The translations under genes and the position numbers were made by a program. From Benincasa hispida (taxonomy: Eukaryota; Streptophyta; Magnoliopsida; Cucurbitales; Cucurbitaceae), in the NCBI RefSeq assembly GCF_009727055.1, contig NC_052354.1:44067376-44131375 (forward strand): DNA of 64,000 nucleotides. The letters run 5' to 3'. Below the pieces are notes generated by a model. It did no database searches, had not been told where the DNA came from, and was given only the letters and a program-made list of their open reading frames with translations. Numbering within the stretch: the first letter of the stretch is position 1; each line of letters begins with the position of its first letter. Positions 1-11,879 of the stretch are shown piece after piece.

Positions 1-160
1 TGAAGATTGGAAGCGTGTTGTGCAGGGTTGCAAGGTTTTGACTTTGGAAATTTTTGGTAACTTTTAGTAACTTGTTATTAAATTTGGTTTGATGTATATT
101 CAGACTGGACAAATAAATCAATGTATGAGTGTTCTTGTTCCTTTTTTATTTTCTTTTCAG

Positions 161-734
161 GAAAGTTGGACGAGGCTCAAGTGAAACATCGATTTGAGCA
201 AATACTTCAGGTAAGTGTTTTGGATGTATTTGAATGAATTTGTGATTTGGGTTTTAATATAGCATCTTCGGTAATGATTTGCTTGTTTGAATGTTTGATG
301 ATGAGATTGATTTTGAAGTGTTGGAAGGAGTTAAGTTACTATCCAATAGGTTTGAGACCAATCTTGGCAAGGTTTTGGTAAGTTTGGAGGTTAGTATTAA
401 TAGTTCTTTGTTATCCATTGAAGTATTGGTCTAATAATTGAGTTGTTTTCAATTTTTGGTGTTCAATTCAAAGATTTCAAGGGATTGGAGCCACTGTCCA
501 ACAAAGTTAACGATGTTTTGATATTTTGATAGGTATTAAGGTCTTGAAACTTTTTTGGAATTGTTACATAGTTGCTGGAATTTGCGTTTTGTAACTATTA
601 TTATTGAACTTTTCGTAGGTTGGATTATGTTGTTGTATTTTAACACTTATTTATATATTTTGAAATTTGATGTTATCGCCCTTTATTCTATTTTGCAGAT
701 TGACTTGTTTAAACATGGCTTGTCTGATCCTTAG
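161..734 (+). CDS. Terminal two exons of an unrecognised gene (partial)
   Basis: Two short exons fit splice rules. The first is 161-210, preceded by a T-rich tract ending in CAG and followed by GTAAGT. The second is 699-734, preceded by TTTTGCAG and ending in TAG. Only one frame of the first exon is open, and it joins in phase to the second. It reads KLDEAQVKHRFEQILQ followed by IDLFKHGLSDP and stop. The upstream exons lie outside the window or in 1-160, where I see no clear coding stretch. I do not recognise the protein, and no function is proposed. The peptide is polar and helical-looking, as a C-terminal tail would be. Chance pairing of two short open exons is a real alternative. Confidence 0.35.
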
Positions 735-1039
735 TTCTCAATCTTTAGACTTCAAAGCTCAATGTATAGATTAAATAATGTACTTTGTTGAGAGGTTATT
801 AAACAATTTGTCACTTTTGTGTTTGTTGAAAGTTGAATTTTGTATACAAAAGCAATAGTTGAGATTTTATTTTGTACATGTACATGTGAAAGAGAAATAT
901 TGTTGTAATTTGTGAGGAGTGTTCATAGTTGAAGATATGGTTTTTTAGTGAATATATTGAGTTGATAGATCTTAAATGTATAATGTTTATTTATTGGATG
1001 TAATTGTATTATTGGAATACAAGGTAGAAAAGGACAATA

Positions 1040-1331
1040 TCGATTGGGGCATTTAATTTGAAAATAAAAAAACATATACTTGACACATAAAAAACGTCAA
1101 AGAGTATCACACTATACTTGACACTTGAATAGACTTGACATACTACTAATGTCAAGTGCATTATCTTTCTTGACACAAAAATTCTATTAAGAAACATATT
1201 ACTTGACGTTTTTTCGGAGTCAAGTTATCACACTATACTTGGCACTCGAATAGTTAACGCTTTTATAAGTGTCAAGTAACCCTTTACTTGACATTGGAAA
1301 AACGTTAAGTAATCTAATTTCTGTAGTAGTG
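1040..1331. mobile_element. CACTA-like element fragment, one terminus
   Basis: The segment is dense in the short motif ACTTGAC and its inverse GTCAAGT, spaced irregularly, and ends at 1331 in TGTAGTAGTG, the reverse complement of CACTACTACA. CACTA (En/Spm) elements end in CACTA and carry subterminal repeats that bind transposase, so this looks like one end of a non-autonomous CACTA relic. The same motif marks 10045-10289 and 30041-30394. No opposite terminus or target duplication was found. The stretch 735-1039 before it holds nothing I recognise. Confidence 0.5.
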
Positions 1332-3542
1332 GACACTAATACACTTCTATTAATTTTTATAAAAAAAATTGTTAAATTTAGCTATTTTGTGTAAATAATT
1401 TTCCTTATTTTTTATTTTGTAGAAATTAAAAAAAAAAAAAAAACAAATTGGTATAAACGCATAACCATTGTTTTTATTGTTTGTATTTATTAATAATAGG
1501 TTATTTCATATATATTGTTTTTTAGCGAATAAAAACAAAATGTCTAAAAAGTCATAGGGTGCGAGTCTTGATATTTAAAATTAAAATTATTATTTAGTTC
1601 GTAATCTTTCAAAGAAATACGCATTTTGATGGGTTAAAGTAATCTCTAGCTAGTATTTAATTTGGCAATTATTGGATGTCTTAATTGTATAATTAAAAAA
1701 ATGATGTGGTAGAGTGTAATAGTTTTGAAAAATAAAAATCTAGATATTTAATGGGATATGTGCTAAACTTATTGTGTCAAGGACAAATATATATAATTAG
1801 ACATAATGAAACTTTTTTAAGCAAAATTGCAATGGGTTGCAAAGAAACTTAGGTATTTGCAACATAGCAAAAATTAAAACTTGATTTTTTTCTTATTATT
1901 GATTTTACTATATTTGTGCATCAGCAGGTATATTTAATATATTTTATATTTGATATTCTATATCAACCGATCATATATTTTAAATCATTTTTTTAAAAAA
2001 TAATATACTTTATTTAAATGATTATACAACTTATATATCATGACTTTAAAAGTAATTTGGTGGAGAAATTTTTCTACTTGAAAATTGACACAGACATCCA
2101 AATTCCTTTGTTTGTTTTACAATTTTCAACTCTTTGTTCGAGTAATAAACTATTCCCAAGCATCCTCATTTCTGAGTTTTCTATTCTCTTCCAAAATTAT
2201 GGATTTTTCTTTTTTCCCCATCCATTGTTTTTTATTTTATATATAATTTTTATTTATAACATAATCAATCAACTAATATTAATTAAAAAATCAATATAAA
2301 TGTTTATTTTAATAAATCAATAATAATATAGTAAAATATTTACTTAACTTATTTTTAAAATAAAAATTTATTGATATGAATACATTTTACTTTTTACATA
2401 AATTATTAATTAATTAGCTAACAATATCTTAAAACATATTTATCAGTAAACTAAAATGAGTTGAATTTAGATAGTACACAAATTTATTTTTTCATAATAA
2501 TAATTGATTACATTATTTTTTTTTAAAATATTAATCAATTATTTATTGAGATTAATTTTAATTTGATATTTCTAACCTATAATTATTATTGATTATTTAT
2601 AATTAATTAATCATTTATTGTGAATTTTTTAAAAAAATTATGTATTGTGATATATTTACTTGTTATTAACGTATCATATTTACAAAACTTTCTTTTAGTA
2701 TTATTTATTATTATATCATATTTTTATCTAAATTTTCACGTTTTATATAATAAGATATATTTTTCTTAAAATCTTAATTACTAATGTTGAACTTAATAAT
2801 TATAAAATGATTAAGTATTATATTATGATTAATATGACTTTCCTTAAATATATTAATTGGTTAATTTTAATTATAAATTACTCGATTTTTAAAAATTTAT
2901 AATTAAAATTATTATTGATTCTTAACTAATTAGTTTTTATCAATATATTGAATGATATTTATTGTTTAATTAATTAAACTATTAAAATTATATAATATTT
3001 TCATACTTAATTTCAAAAATTAAATACAAACATAATTTTTGTTCATAAAATTCTGATAGTCATTCACATGCCCAGATAAACATAATCATCTTTGATTCAC
3101 AAATATCCTATTTTCAGGCATCTTATTCCCTGACATTATTTATTCTCAAGCATATATAAAACTATAAACCAAATGACTCCTAATTATATTATGATCGTCG
3201 TTGTTTTTTCGAGTATGGCAAATATTATTTTTATTTTATTTTTATATAGAGTTATTTTCATTTGATTAATTCAAATTAGATGTTGATGGTATATGTTAAA
3301 TGCATTAATTTTGTTTGTTGGTTAACTAAATATGAATTATATATTAGTTAATTTGTTTTATTTTCAAAACTTTTATATGATTTTAATGGTATATAAGTTA
3401 TATTTAATTTGGTAGATCAATTGTATAACAAAAATTTCATATTTCATATATTAATTTATTGATATACTTAATTTAGAGAGAAAAAAACATATCAATGATA
3501 TTTTTGATATAGCAAACATGAAGTATATTATTTAAAAATGAT
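1332..3542. other. AT-rich intergenic spacer
   Basis: No gene is supported. The only open frame, near 2018-2299, is low-complexity and hydrophobic, as random AT-rich DNA tends to be. There are A and T runs and many short near-palindromes of AATTAATTA type. Confidence 0.6.
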
Positions 3543-4255
3543 ACTTAAAATATAACATTGACATTTCAATTGTATATTAGTATTAATTCAAAATGAATTG
3601 TAAGTAGATCATTAGGGTATTAATAGTATATCACAATGAACTCAAAATGCAATATTAAGTATTTGGTGTATTAGTAGTTTATCAACAACCACTCAACTTT
3701 TATTTAAACTATAATATATATGTATCAATAGTATATCAATAGTCATTAAAAATTTATTTTATGTACATTTTTAATGTATCAATAATATATCACTCATGAT
3801 CTAAATCTATTTTAAGTATTGTATTGGTGTATCAATAGTATATCGGTACTCGTTCAAAATTTAATTTCAAGTATATATATATATATATATTATTAGTGCA
3901 TCATAGTTATAGTGAGACACTTATTCAAAATTCATTTGAAGTATAAACTAGTTTATCAATATTGTATCGATGTGCATAAAAAATTAATTTCAAATATATC
4001 ATTAGCATTTGGTAATATATCAATTTTTTTTCTAAATAACATTTTAAGTATAAAATTGATATATTAGTATTATGTCAATATTAACTCAAGGTTTATTTGA
4101 AGTATAAAACGTTAGTGTATTATTAGTATATCAGTACTTCTTAAAAGTACTTTTGTGTTGATATATCAATAATATATCACCACATGTTCAAAATTCAATT
4201 TCAAGTGCAATATTGGTATACCAATAATTTTATCAATATTTATTCAAAATGGTTA
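3543..4255. repeat. Degenerate tandem array, ~53-bp unit, about 13 copies
   Basis: A loosely conserved unit recurs end to end. Each copy has a block like GTATCAATAGTATATCA, then a variable stretch, then a block like TTCAAAATT followed by ATTTCAAG. Copies run about 48-70 bp, most near 53-55 bp. One copy is lengthened by a TA dinucleotide run near 3873-3890. The copies differ strongly, so the array is old. It has no coding capacity. Confidence 0.6.
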
Positions 4256-5270
4256 GTCAACATAATATATTGAATCATTAAAAGCTAATTATAATATACT
4301 ACAAAATAATATTATATAACAAATGAATAAAGATTGAAATTAAGTCCACGAATTATAGTAATAATAAATGAACAAGCATTTCTTTACTAATAAATATGAT
4401 TTATAAATGATAAATTTGGTATATCCATTATATAACTTTTCTACTTTATATTTGTTGTATTAGTAAAAGTATACAAATAATAGCAAATGCATAAGCATTT
4501 GTTGACTGATTAGTACAATATATGAATGATAATTTTGATATATCAAATGTATAACTTATATATTTTATGTTTGATATATTAGTTAATTGATATATCAAAT
4601 ATAAAGTATATCGGATGACTATTATATCAGATAAATTATATCAAATATATTACTGATATACATATTGATATGCCAATAAAGGTAAATTTGGAATAATAAA
4701 AAACAGGAAATATGTTTCAATGTATTTTTTTTTTTTTGTTATATTTATAAATTTTGAAAAACTATTACTAAATTTATAAATTTAGGATTTTTTTAAAAAA
4801 AAATTATTCTTTGCTATTCTTGCTAGTGCACCAACTTCCAAAAAAAAAAACATGAAGTAAATATAGACAAAATTTTAAAAGTTCACTTGTAAGAACTTTT
4901 GGGAAGTATAGTTATAAAAAAAAAAAAAAAAACAACAACAACAACAACAAAAAAAATTTAAAGACAGCTTATAATTTAGCCTTTAATAAATATGTGAAAC
5001 CACAATAATTTTCCAATTCAATAAAGATTATATTCTATTTAAAAACATTAACATATGAATTAAAAACAAAACGATGTATTTTCTCATTTTAAATTTAAGA
5101 TTTTATTAAAAGTGAGATATTTTAATTTTCACATTTATTTTATATATAATTTAATTTAAGAATAAACTCATGAAGTTAATTCAATTGACACAAAAGACTT
5201 TTTTTTCTCTATATTCTTCGAGGTTAGAATTTAATTCGTCATCCTACATCATATATTAAAAAGAAAAGAA

Positions 5271-5301
<31 letters not shown>

Positions 5302-5680
5302 AGTGGCACAGGGAAGCCACCTTTTATAGCTTCATTAATTGTCTGAGTAAGGAAAGTTCAATCTAGCATATAGGAATAAAAAGTTGAGAATATCTTTCCA
5401 AAATTTATAGATAGGCTAAGATGACTTTACTCAAACAACAATGGTTTTTCATTTATTTTTTTTCACAAATTTTTGTCACACATCTTGCAAATAATTTAAG
5501 TACATATGGCATATCAAGAGATTTAAATAATATTTGATGGTTTCAACTAAGTATCCTCGTAACTACGTTAATATTAAACATTAAAATATCAATATTAACT
5601 GATATTTCTATACGTCAAAAAATTAAAATTTAGAATAATTGTTTTAAATGATAAACGGTTGAAAATATTTTCAAGTATAG
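4256..5680. other. AT-rich spacer with microsatellites
   Basis: No gene is visible. The stretch contains an A run followed by AAC repeats near 4917-4950 and an AAAT/AAATA repeat near 5270-5300. Motifs of the TATATCAAAT type continue to about 4670 and may be a more decayed continuation of the preceding array. Confidence 0.5.
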
Positions 5681-5762
5681 CAAAATGTCATTGTCTATCA
5701 ATGATAGATTGCGATAGATATATATTAGTGGGCTATAGATCATGATTGACAATGTCATTTTG
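5681..5762. repeat. Short imperfect hairpin repeat
   Basis: The left arm begins CAAAATGTCATTGTCTATCA, and the right arm ends in the imperfect reverse complement GACAATGTCATTTTG. A closely related and better hairpin lies in a PLD intron at 58285-58343, so this is probably a dispersed miniature element. Confidence 0.45.
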
Positions 5763-7298
5763 TTAAATTTATTTAGATTAATAATTAAGGTATTTTTACA
5801 CCCAAACTAAATTATGAATATTCTAACAATATTTATATTCATAATGGACTAAATAGATGACAATATGAATATGTTTTATTAGCATTTTTAAAATACACCA
5901 GAGATATCAATGGATATTGAATATCAATGTCGCATTTTTTTATTTATAGATATATTAACATATCGATAAATATTTTCATCCTTAATTGAGCTACAATTTA
6001 AAAAGAAAAAATTCACAAATTTCTCGACTTGACATCAAAGAGCGAAGTATAAAATGCACCTTTGAAATATTCAATGTCACATCCATAAAGGTGATGCATT
6101 ATTGCATGTATTTAATAAAATCAAATTTTGATCAATGACTTTATCACATCATTGGTGTATAATATAACTTGCGTGTCATTTATTAATAATTTAGGTCATA
6201 TTTATCATGTAGTTAAAATTGTAATGATAACAACAACAAAAAAAAATGTTACAAATCCATAGTTTGTAATAGTAATAGTATCTATAACGATAACGATAAT
6301 GATATTGGCTAATAAATCCTACGTAATCTTCAAACAAAATTGAATTGATCACCATCCGTTCATCAATCATCAATCAGTTTGTATTTCTCTATTATAAATG
6401 TATAAGTGGGTCCCACATGTCAGTACGAGTACAAAATACAAGTAAACAATAACGATCATAATCAAATAGAACCCAACTTCAAATACCATTAATTTATTAC
6501 ATTTTCTCTATAGCAAATATGACCTTATTTGAGAATAATTTTGTAGCGATTGACATATACCTTCTTTCTTTATTTTCAAATTGGAAGTTCAAATTCACAT
6601 ATTTATTTATTACACTCAAAATAAATAAATAAAAAGAAAATATGTAATTTTATCAACAAAGTGCATTGCTTCCATTCCCTTAGTCCATGATTACATTTAT
6701 TTCAAAATACCCATTACAAAACTCATTAATTATAAATAAATATCCCTCACCCAATAAATCATAGAGGGAGAACGCATCTATAAAATAAAAATATTTGGAT
6801 ACATATGGAATTATACACCTAAATTATTATGTGAAAGTTTTTATTTTTTAATGTTATTATTAAAAAAGTACATGGAAATCAATGCAACTTGAACGGCATA
6901 TTACTCTATATAAAAATGGAAAGTTTGATCCTACAACAACTCTAAGTTGCATTTGAAAACATGTAAAAAAACAATATTTTCTTGCTATTTTCTTAATTTT
7001 AAAACTTTTTATTTATTTATTATTATTTTTTGCTATGTTTCAAAATAAATTTTTAGAATTTGGTAATCTTCTTGTAGATGGTATATAAATCCCACAAAAA
7101 TCCACGTAGGATGGTCAAATTTGGAGATCTCAAGTTCTCAATGGGTTTGATTGATAAAAAGCTCCATGGAATTTCTTTTCCCCTCTCTCAAAAACCCACT
7201 TCTCTTTTACATTCACCAATCCCACTTCACACGTGCCAGATTAAAGTACTTCCAAAATATGACTTAGGAGAGAGAAAGTAGAGAGAGAAAGTGATTGC
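5763..7298. other. AT-rich region upstream of the PP2-B gene
   Basis: No gene is seen. A short degenerate TAACGA/TAATGA repeat lies near 6280-6305. The last 250 bases become more mixed in composition and pyrimidine- and GA-rich, and include ACACGTGCC at 7230-7238, a G-box-like ACGTG core that could be a regulatory site for the next gene. Confidence 0.4.
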
Positions 7299-7306
7299 TA
7301 TAAAAA
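7299..7306 (+). promoter_or_regulatory. TATA box of the PP2-B gene
   Basis: TATAAAAA lies 75 bases before the start codon in a GA-rich leader. Usual plant spacing would put transcription start near 7330, leaving a leader of about 40-45 bases. Confidence 0.6.
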
Positions 7307-7373
7307 CCCAACTCCCAAATTCCATCTCTTAACAGACCCAACTTAAAAATTAGAGAGAAAAATTGCAAAGAGA

Positions 7374-8136
7374 ATGGCCGGAATTTGGAGCATCGGAGTG
7401 TTGGCGGAGGACTGTGTTTCCACAATTCTGTCACTTACAAGTCCCTCGGATGTGGGGAAATTATCCCTGGTCTCGTCGGTGTTTCGATCGGCAGCGGAAT
7501 CCGACGTGGTTTGGGGGAGATTTTTGCCGAAAAACTACGAGGAGATTCTGGCGGCGTCTGATATCTCGGGCGAGTCTCCGTTGAAATCGAAGAGAGAGGT
7601 TTTCTTGCGACTCTGTTGTCCGATCCTGCTGGACGGCGGTAGAAAGGTAAATAAAAAATTTGAAGTCCGTAAGATTTTGGGATGTTCAATTAATTTGTTA
7701 GTGAACTGAAATAAAAAAAGAATAATAATATATAATAAAATGTTTTAATTTTGAATAGAGGTTTGAGTTGGATAGATTTGGGGGGAAAATTAGCTACACA
7801 TTATCTGCAAGAGAGTTGGGTATCACATGGAGCTCTGATCCACTCTGTTGGAGCTGGAAATCTCATCCTCAATCAAGGTATTTTTCTTCTTTATTTTTGT
7901 AACTCTCCCAATTAAATATATTAAGCTTTGATTAAATTTAAAAAAAAAATAAAAAAATGTGCAGATTCCCAGAAGTGGTGGAGCTTAGAACAGTGAGTTG
8001 GCTGGAAATCAAAGGGAAAATCAGAACCCAAATGGTATCATCAAACACAAAGTATGGAGCATATCTTTTGTTGAAGATTTCAGAGAGAGCTTATGGATTG
8101 GATTTAATGCCAGCTCAAGTTTCTCTTCAATTGGGA

Positions 8137-8176
<40 letters not shown>

Positions 8177-8493
8177 TCCGTGAAGCCTATGTTTGGTTAC
8201 ACCATAAATCAGATGAGAAGAAGCAAGATTTGGAGTATCTGTTTTATGGGAACAGAAGGGAAAGAGCCAGAAAATTAGCACTAACTTCCTATAATAATAA
8301 TAATAATTTAGAGAATTATAAGGAAATTAGGGTTCTGAGAGAGAGGGAAGATGGTTGGTTGGAGATTGAATTGGGAGAGTTTTTCAGTGGAGAAAGTGAT
8401 GAAGAAGTGAATATGAGTTTCATGGAAACCAAAGGCTTTCAACTCAAATCTGGACTTATTATTCAAGCCATTCAAGTCAGGCCTAAATATTGA
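7374..8493 (+). CDS. F-box protein PP2-B-type (phloem protein 2-like, Nictaba-related domain)
   Basis: Three exons, 7374-7646, 7759-7877 and 7965-8493, join in phase with GT-AG introns to give 306 residues, close to the family's usual 270-310. Residues about 8-50 are an F-box (LAEDCVSTILSLTSPSDVGK, then VFRSAAESDVVW). The rest is the PP2 domain, with family landmarks YTLSARELGITW, VVELRTVSWLEIKGKI and a C-terminal GLIIQAIQVRPKY. Family knowledge: the F-box binds SKP1 in SCF ubiquitin ligases, and the PP2 domain resembles the Nictaba lectin, so glycoprotein recognition for ubiquitination is likely. The start is the first ATG after the TATA box. Oddity: a 13-Asn run at about residues 188-200, encoded by a pure AAT repeat, plus a second run of five Asn near residue 243; both look like insertions in loops. 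No disabling mutation was seen. Confidence 0.9.
8137..8175 (+). repeat. AAT microsatellite coding for 13 Asn in the PP2-B gene
   Basis: Thirteen uninterrupted AAT codons lie in exon 3, with a shorter run near 8291-8308. Changes in copy number stay in frame, so the protein length is likely to vary between accessions. Confidence 0.9.
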
Positions 8494-10044
8494 TCCTCTT
8501 CATACTTTTTACCCCTCAATTTTCAATTTTTTTCACTTTAAATTACTTGTTAATTAACATTCTTTTATTCATTACAAATCTACACCTCCTTTTTAACTTC
8601 TTTTCTTTTCTTTTCTTTTCTCTTTTTCTCTTTTCAATCTTCTAATAACAAAATTATACCTTCATTCATTTATTTGTCTTCACTTTACGCTACTCTTTAA
8701 TGTTCGATGGATGATCAAAAACACTTCAAAAAATCTCTCATCTCATATATTAATTCTATTTACTCTATTTACTCCATCATTCCAAGTTATTAATTTAATT
8801 AAATTAAAATTTTATTTAAGAATGAAATCTTATTGAAACTGCCTATATCTTATTCATCTTTGAAAATTAAAATTATATTTGGATTTGATAAAATAGGATG
8901 AATTGAGATGATTTATAAATATATAATTACCTTGAATATATTATCTATTCTTTATCTTTTGGTCGTTCGGAAGGGACAAAAGAAACATACATTATTCTTT
9001 CTTCAACAATAAGATTTGAACGGATCAGATTGAAGATATGGCCATATGCTAATTGAAAAGAAAAGAAAGAATCGGATCGTGTAGGATTTTCAAGAAATCC
9101 TCTAGAAAGGCAGATGATTATTCATTTGTTTCATATGTTCCATGAATAGTTGGAACAATGATAAATATTTAAAAAAAAATGTTGAGGGAATTGATCTAAT
9201 TCTATCTCTGTTTTGCTTTAATTGAAGGAAGGATGAAGGATCGCTAGAGTCTATCTTTCTTTTAATCGTTAAATACAATTCAACTAATCATTGTGTGATA
9301 TTTTGAATATTTATTTTAAGGTCCCATTTGGTAATCATCTTATTTTATTCGAGAAAGGGCAAGAAGGAGATTTCACCCTAGACATTTATTGAGTGAGTCG
9401 AGCGATACTAAAATGTTGCAACATCACAATCTCACAAAACTACAAGCTAGAAAGACACTCTCGAATTATTTAAAAGGTTAATACTTATTTCATTTGGATA
9501 TCAATTACTTGACCTAAATGACTTTAATAAACAAGTGTGGTTTGAGTTTGAAATTCTTATTCCCTTTAAATCAGCTGCACGATTGAGTGTTTGATTTGAA
9601 TACCATCTTAAATCATAAGCTTGGTTACTATGTTAGACATTTGTTTTCATGATAATAATATATATACATATATATAAGAACAATATTGTGTAATCCAAAA
9701 TTAGGGCCAAATAGTCTTTTGGGTTTACTGGTCAAATAAGTTGTCTTTCCTACACATAAAACAATTAAAAAAGAAAAAAAACTTCTTCTAATTCGATCAA
9801 TTTAGCTTAGTTCAAGTGCATTAAAAAGTCAAGATGTTTATATGTTTATATGCATGGTTGGATAGAGCACGAAAAAATGTACAAAAATGAGTGGTCATTT
9901 AGATAAAATAGAATTGTATAGAGTGAGATGTGACCAAAATAAAATCGAATAGTGTGATTATTGCAAGGCACTCGCACGATCTTATAGAGGTCGTATGCTT
10001 GTAAAGTGCTTATACAAATTTTTGGTGCTATGAAATCATATAAA
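8494..10044. other. Intergenic spacer downstream of the PP2-B gene
   Basis: No gene is seen. A TTTTC microsatellite lies near 8600-8630. A fragment near 9320 reads GGTCCCATTTGGTAAT, resembling the ends of the hAT-like MITEs found later (44058 and 58065), but no partner end was found. Confidence 0.4.
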
Positions 10045-10289
10045 CACTACTACAAAGAAGACTTTTCTTGATACTTGGAACTTTTGAGTACTTGATGTTT
10101 TTATGAAAAAACGTCAAGTAACATGTAATTTTGATGAAAAATGTCAAGAATAATGAAAAAAAACGGAGATTGGTCAAAATTTTTGGATTTTTTCATGCTG
10201 TCATGTAATTTGACAATTTTAAAACGTCAAGTAGTTTCTCAATGTACTTGACAGTTAATAAGCGTCAAGATAGTTGAGTTATTTTTTTA
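10045..10289. mobile_element. CACTA-like element fragment with CACTACTACA end
   Basis: It starts CACTACTACA at 10045 and is packed with ACTTGAC and GTCAAGT motifs, matching the fragments at 1040-1331 and 30041-30394. It stops where a second element with the end CACTACAAAA begins at 10290, so it may have been cut by that insertion. Confidence 0.5.
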
Positions 10290-10741
10290 CACTACAAAAA
10301 AAAGAGGGTTTCCTGATGCTTAAATCCGCCATTGGGAGATAGGGTCTCTCTTGACGACGTAAGGGACCCGTCGGGAGTTATGAAGAATTCTAGTTTCAAT
10401 CTCCTGACGGTGGGACATTACCCGTTGGGAGTTACTATAACTCCCGACGGGTTATTTATTCGTCGGTAGTTCATTTCTTCTGTTATAAAATCTAGATCGG
10501 GCAGAAGGCAGATTGACTGCCTTTCTTCTTCCCCAATTTGAAACCCTAGCAGTCGATTGTCGCTCCCATCATTTGTCGCTCTCGATCGTTCGCCACTGTC
10601 GTCGTTCGCCGTTAATAGAAGATCCTTAAAAGGTAATTTGAAAATTTTCCGTCTTAAAATATTTCTCTCATCTTTGTTTTTTGGAAAATACAAGATAAGA
10701 AAATAGCAAGTAAACAAATTTTAGTTCTTGAATATACATTT
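10290..10741 (+). mobile_element. 5' end of a larger CACTA element
   Basis: It opens with CACTACAAAAAAAAGAGGG. It is followed by GC-richer subterminal repeats of the TCCCGACGGG / CCGTCGGGAG type at about 10355-10470, an arrangement typical of plant CACTA ends. A leader-like CT-rich stretch follows. The transposase relic of a CACTA element on the same strand appears at 15883-16638 and 19903-20680, so this could be the 5' end of that element with later insertions between. That link is inference; no 3' end was found. Confidence 0.5.
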
Positions 10742-11240
10742 TGTGATTGAAAGTTTGCTTTGATTGTTTTGGTGGCATAATCAAAATCAAAATCCAATAT
10801 TTATTTTGTTACTGTTTGAATATACATATTAATTTTGTTATTGTTATTGTTATTGAATATACATATTAATTTTGTTATTGTTATTGTTATTGAATATACA
10901 TATTGTGATTGAAAGTTTATTTTGATTGTTTTGGTGACATAATCAAAATCAAAATCAAAATCAAAATCCAATATTTGTTTTGTTATTGTTTGAATATACA
11001 TATTAATTTTGTTATTGTTATTGTTGTTGAATATACATGTTTTGATTGAAAGTTTGCTTTGATTGTTCTGGTGGCATAATCAAAATTAAAATCCAATATT
11101 TGTTTTGTTATTGTTTTGAATATACATATTAATTTTGTTATTATTATTGTTATTGTTATTGAATATACATATTAATTTTGTTATTGTTATTGTTATTGAA
11201 TATACATATTATGATTGAAAATTTTCTTTGATTGTTTTGG
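10742..11240. repeat. Tandem repeat, ~137-168 bp unit, about 3.2 copies
   Basis: The unit starts TGATTGAAAGTTTGCTTTGA, continues with AATCAAAATCAAAATCCAAT, and ends with a GTTATT run and GAATATACATAT. Copies start near 10742, 10903, 11040 and 11209 (partial) and vary in the number of internal TTATTG and ATCAAA repeats. It lies just inside the CACTA-like end. Confidence 0.7.
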
Positions 11241-11879
11241 GAGTTTGAATATGGTGGGAGGTTGTTGGTAGAGGCAATGCCAGTGGTTGGAGGAAAAATT
11301 ATGGTGCATTGTTGAACTTTGAAATTGAATTGAAAATGTCATGATGTGTTTGATTACAACAAGTTTAACTTAGAGTACAAGGGTCGTAGGGAATGTGGGT
11401 GTATATATCTTTCATGAGAAAAAGGTCATGGACGGAGTATTTGGAGATTTGGAAAGTCTAAAGGGTAGGAACAATTAATGAATTTGGGGCATACGAAGTG
11501 TTTTATTGGAAATCACAATGTCATTATTTGGGTGGAAACGTGTGTTGAGATGGTTGAATTAATGCTTAGTTAATTTTGCCTAGAGTATGAGGTTTATTAT
11601 TTGACTTGAATGTTGTGAGGTAGTTGACAAGTGGTATACCTATGAGAAAATGGGTTGTATTTGATATAAATTATATTCCACGGATGTTGTGCATGCACAA
11701 GTCAAATCACCTATTAGAGGTTATTTAAAATTTTAAATTCTCTTAACGAACTTGGAATTGTTTATTAAATTAATTAAGATTCATGCTTAATAAAGTCTTT
11801 GTACTTTGTCCTTTAATACAAGATATTGTTTTGGATTACAAATTGGTCAGAAAAGATTTATTTTTAAGGATGAATAAAG
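11241..11879. other. Unassigned sequence between the tandem repeat and an LTR
   Basis: It is less AT-rich and richer in G than the surroundings on the + strand, but no open frame of useful length exists and I recognise nothing. It may be interior sequence of the CACTA element that starts at 10290. Confidence 0.3.

Noticed and set aside
2018..2299. 93-residue hydrophobic open frame
   Set aside because: Low-complexity Phe/Ile/Leu-rich reading of AT-rich spacer, with no promoter, splice context or family resemblance.
10742..11240. Tandem array considered as a CRISPR-like repeat
   Set aside because: Units are long, AT-rich, variable in length and directly adjoining, in a plant nuclear context.
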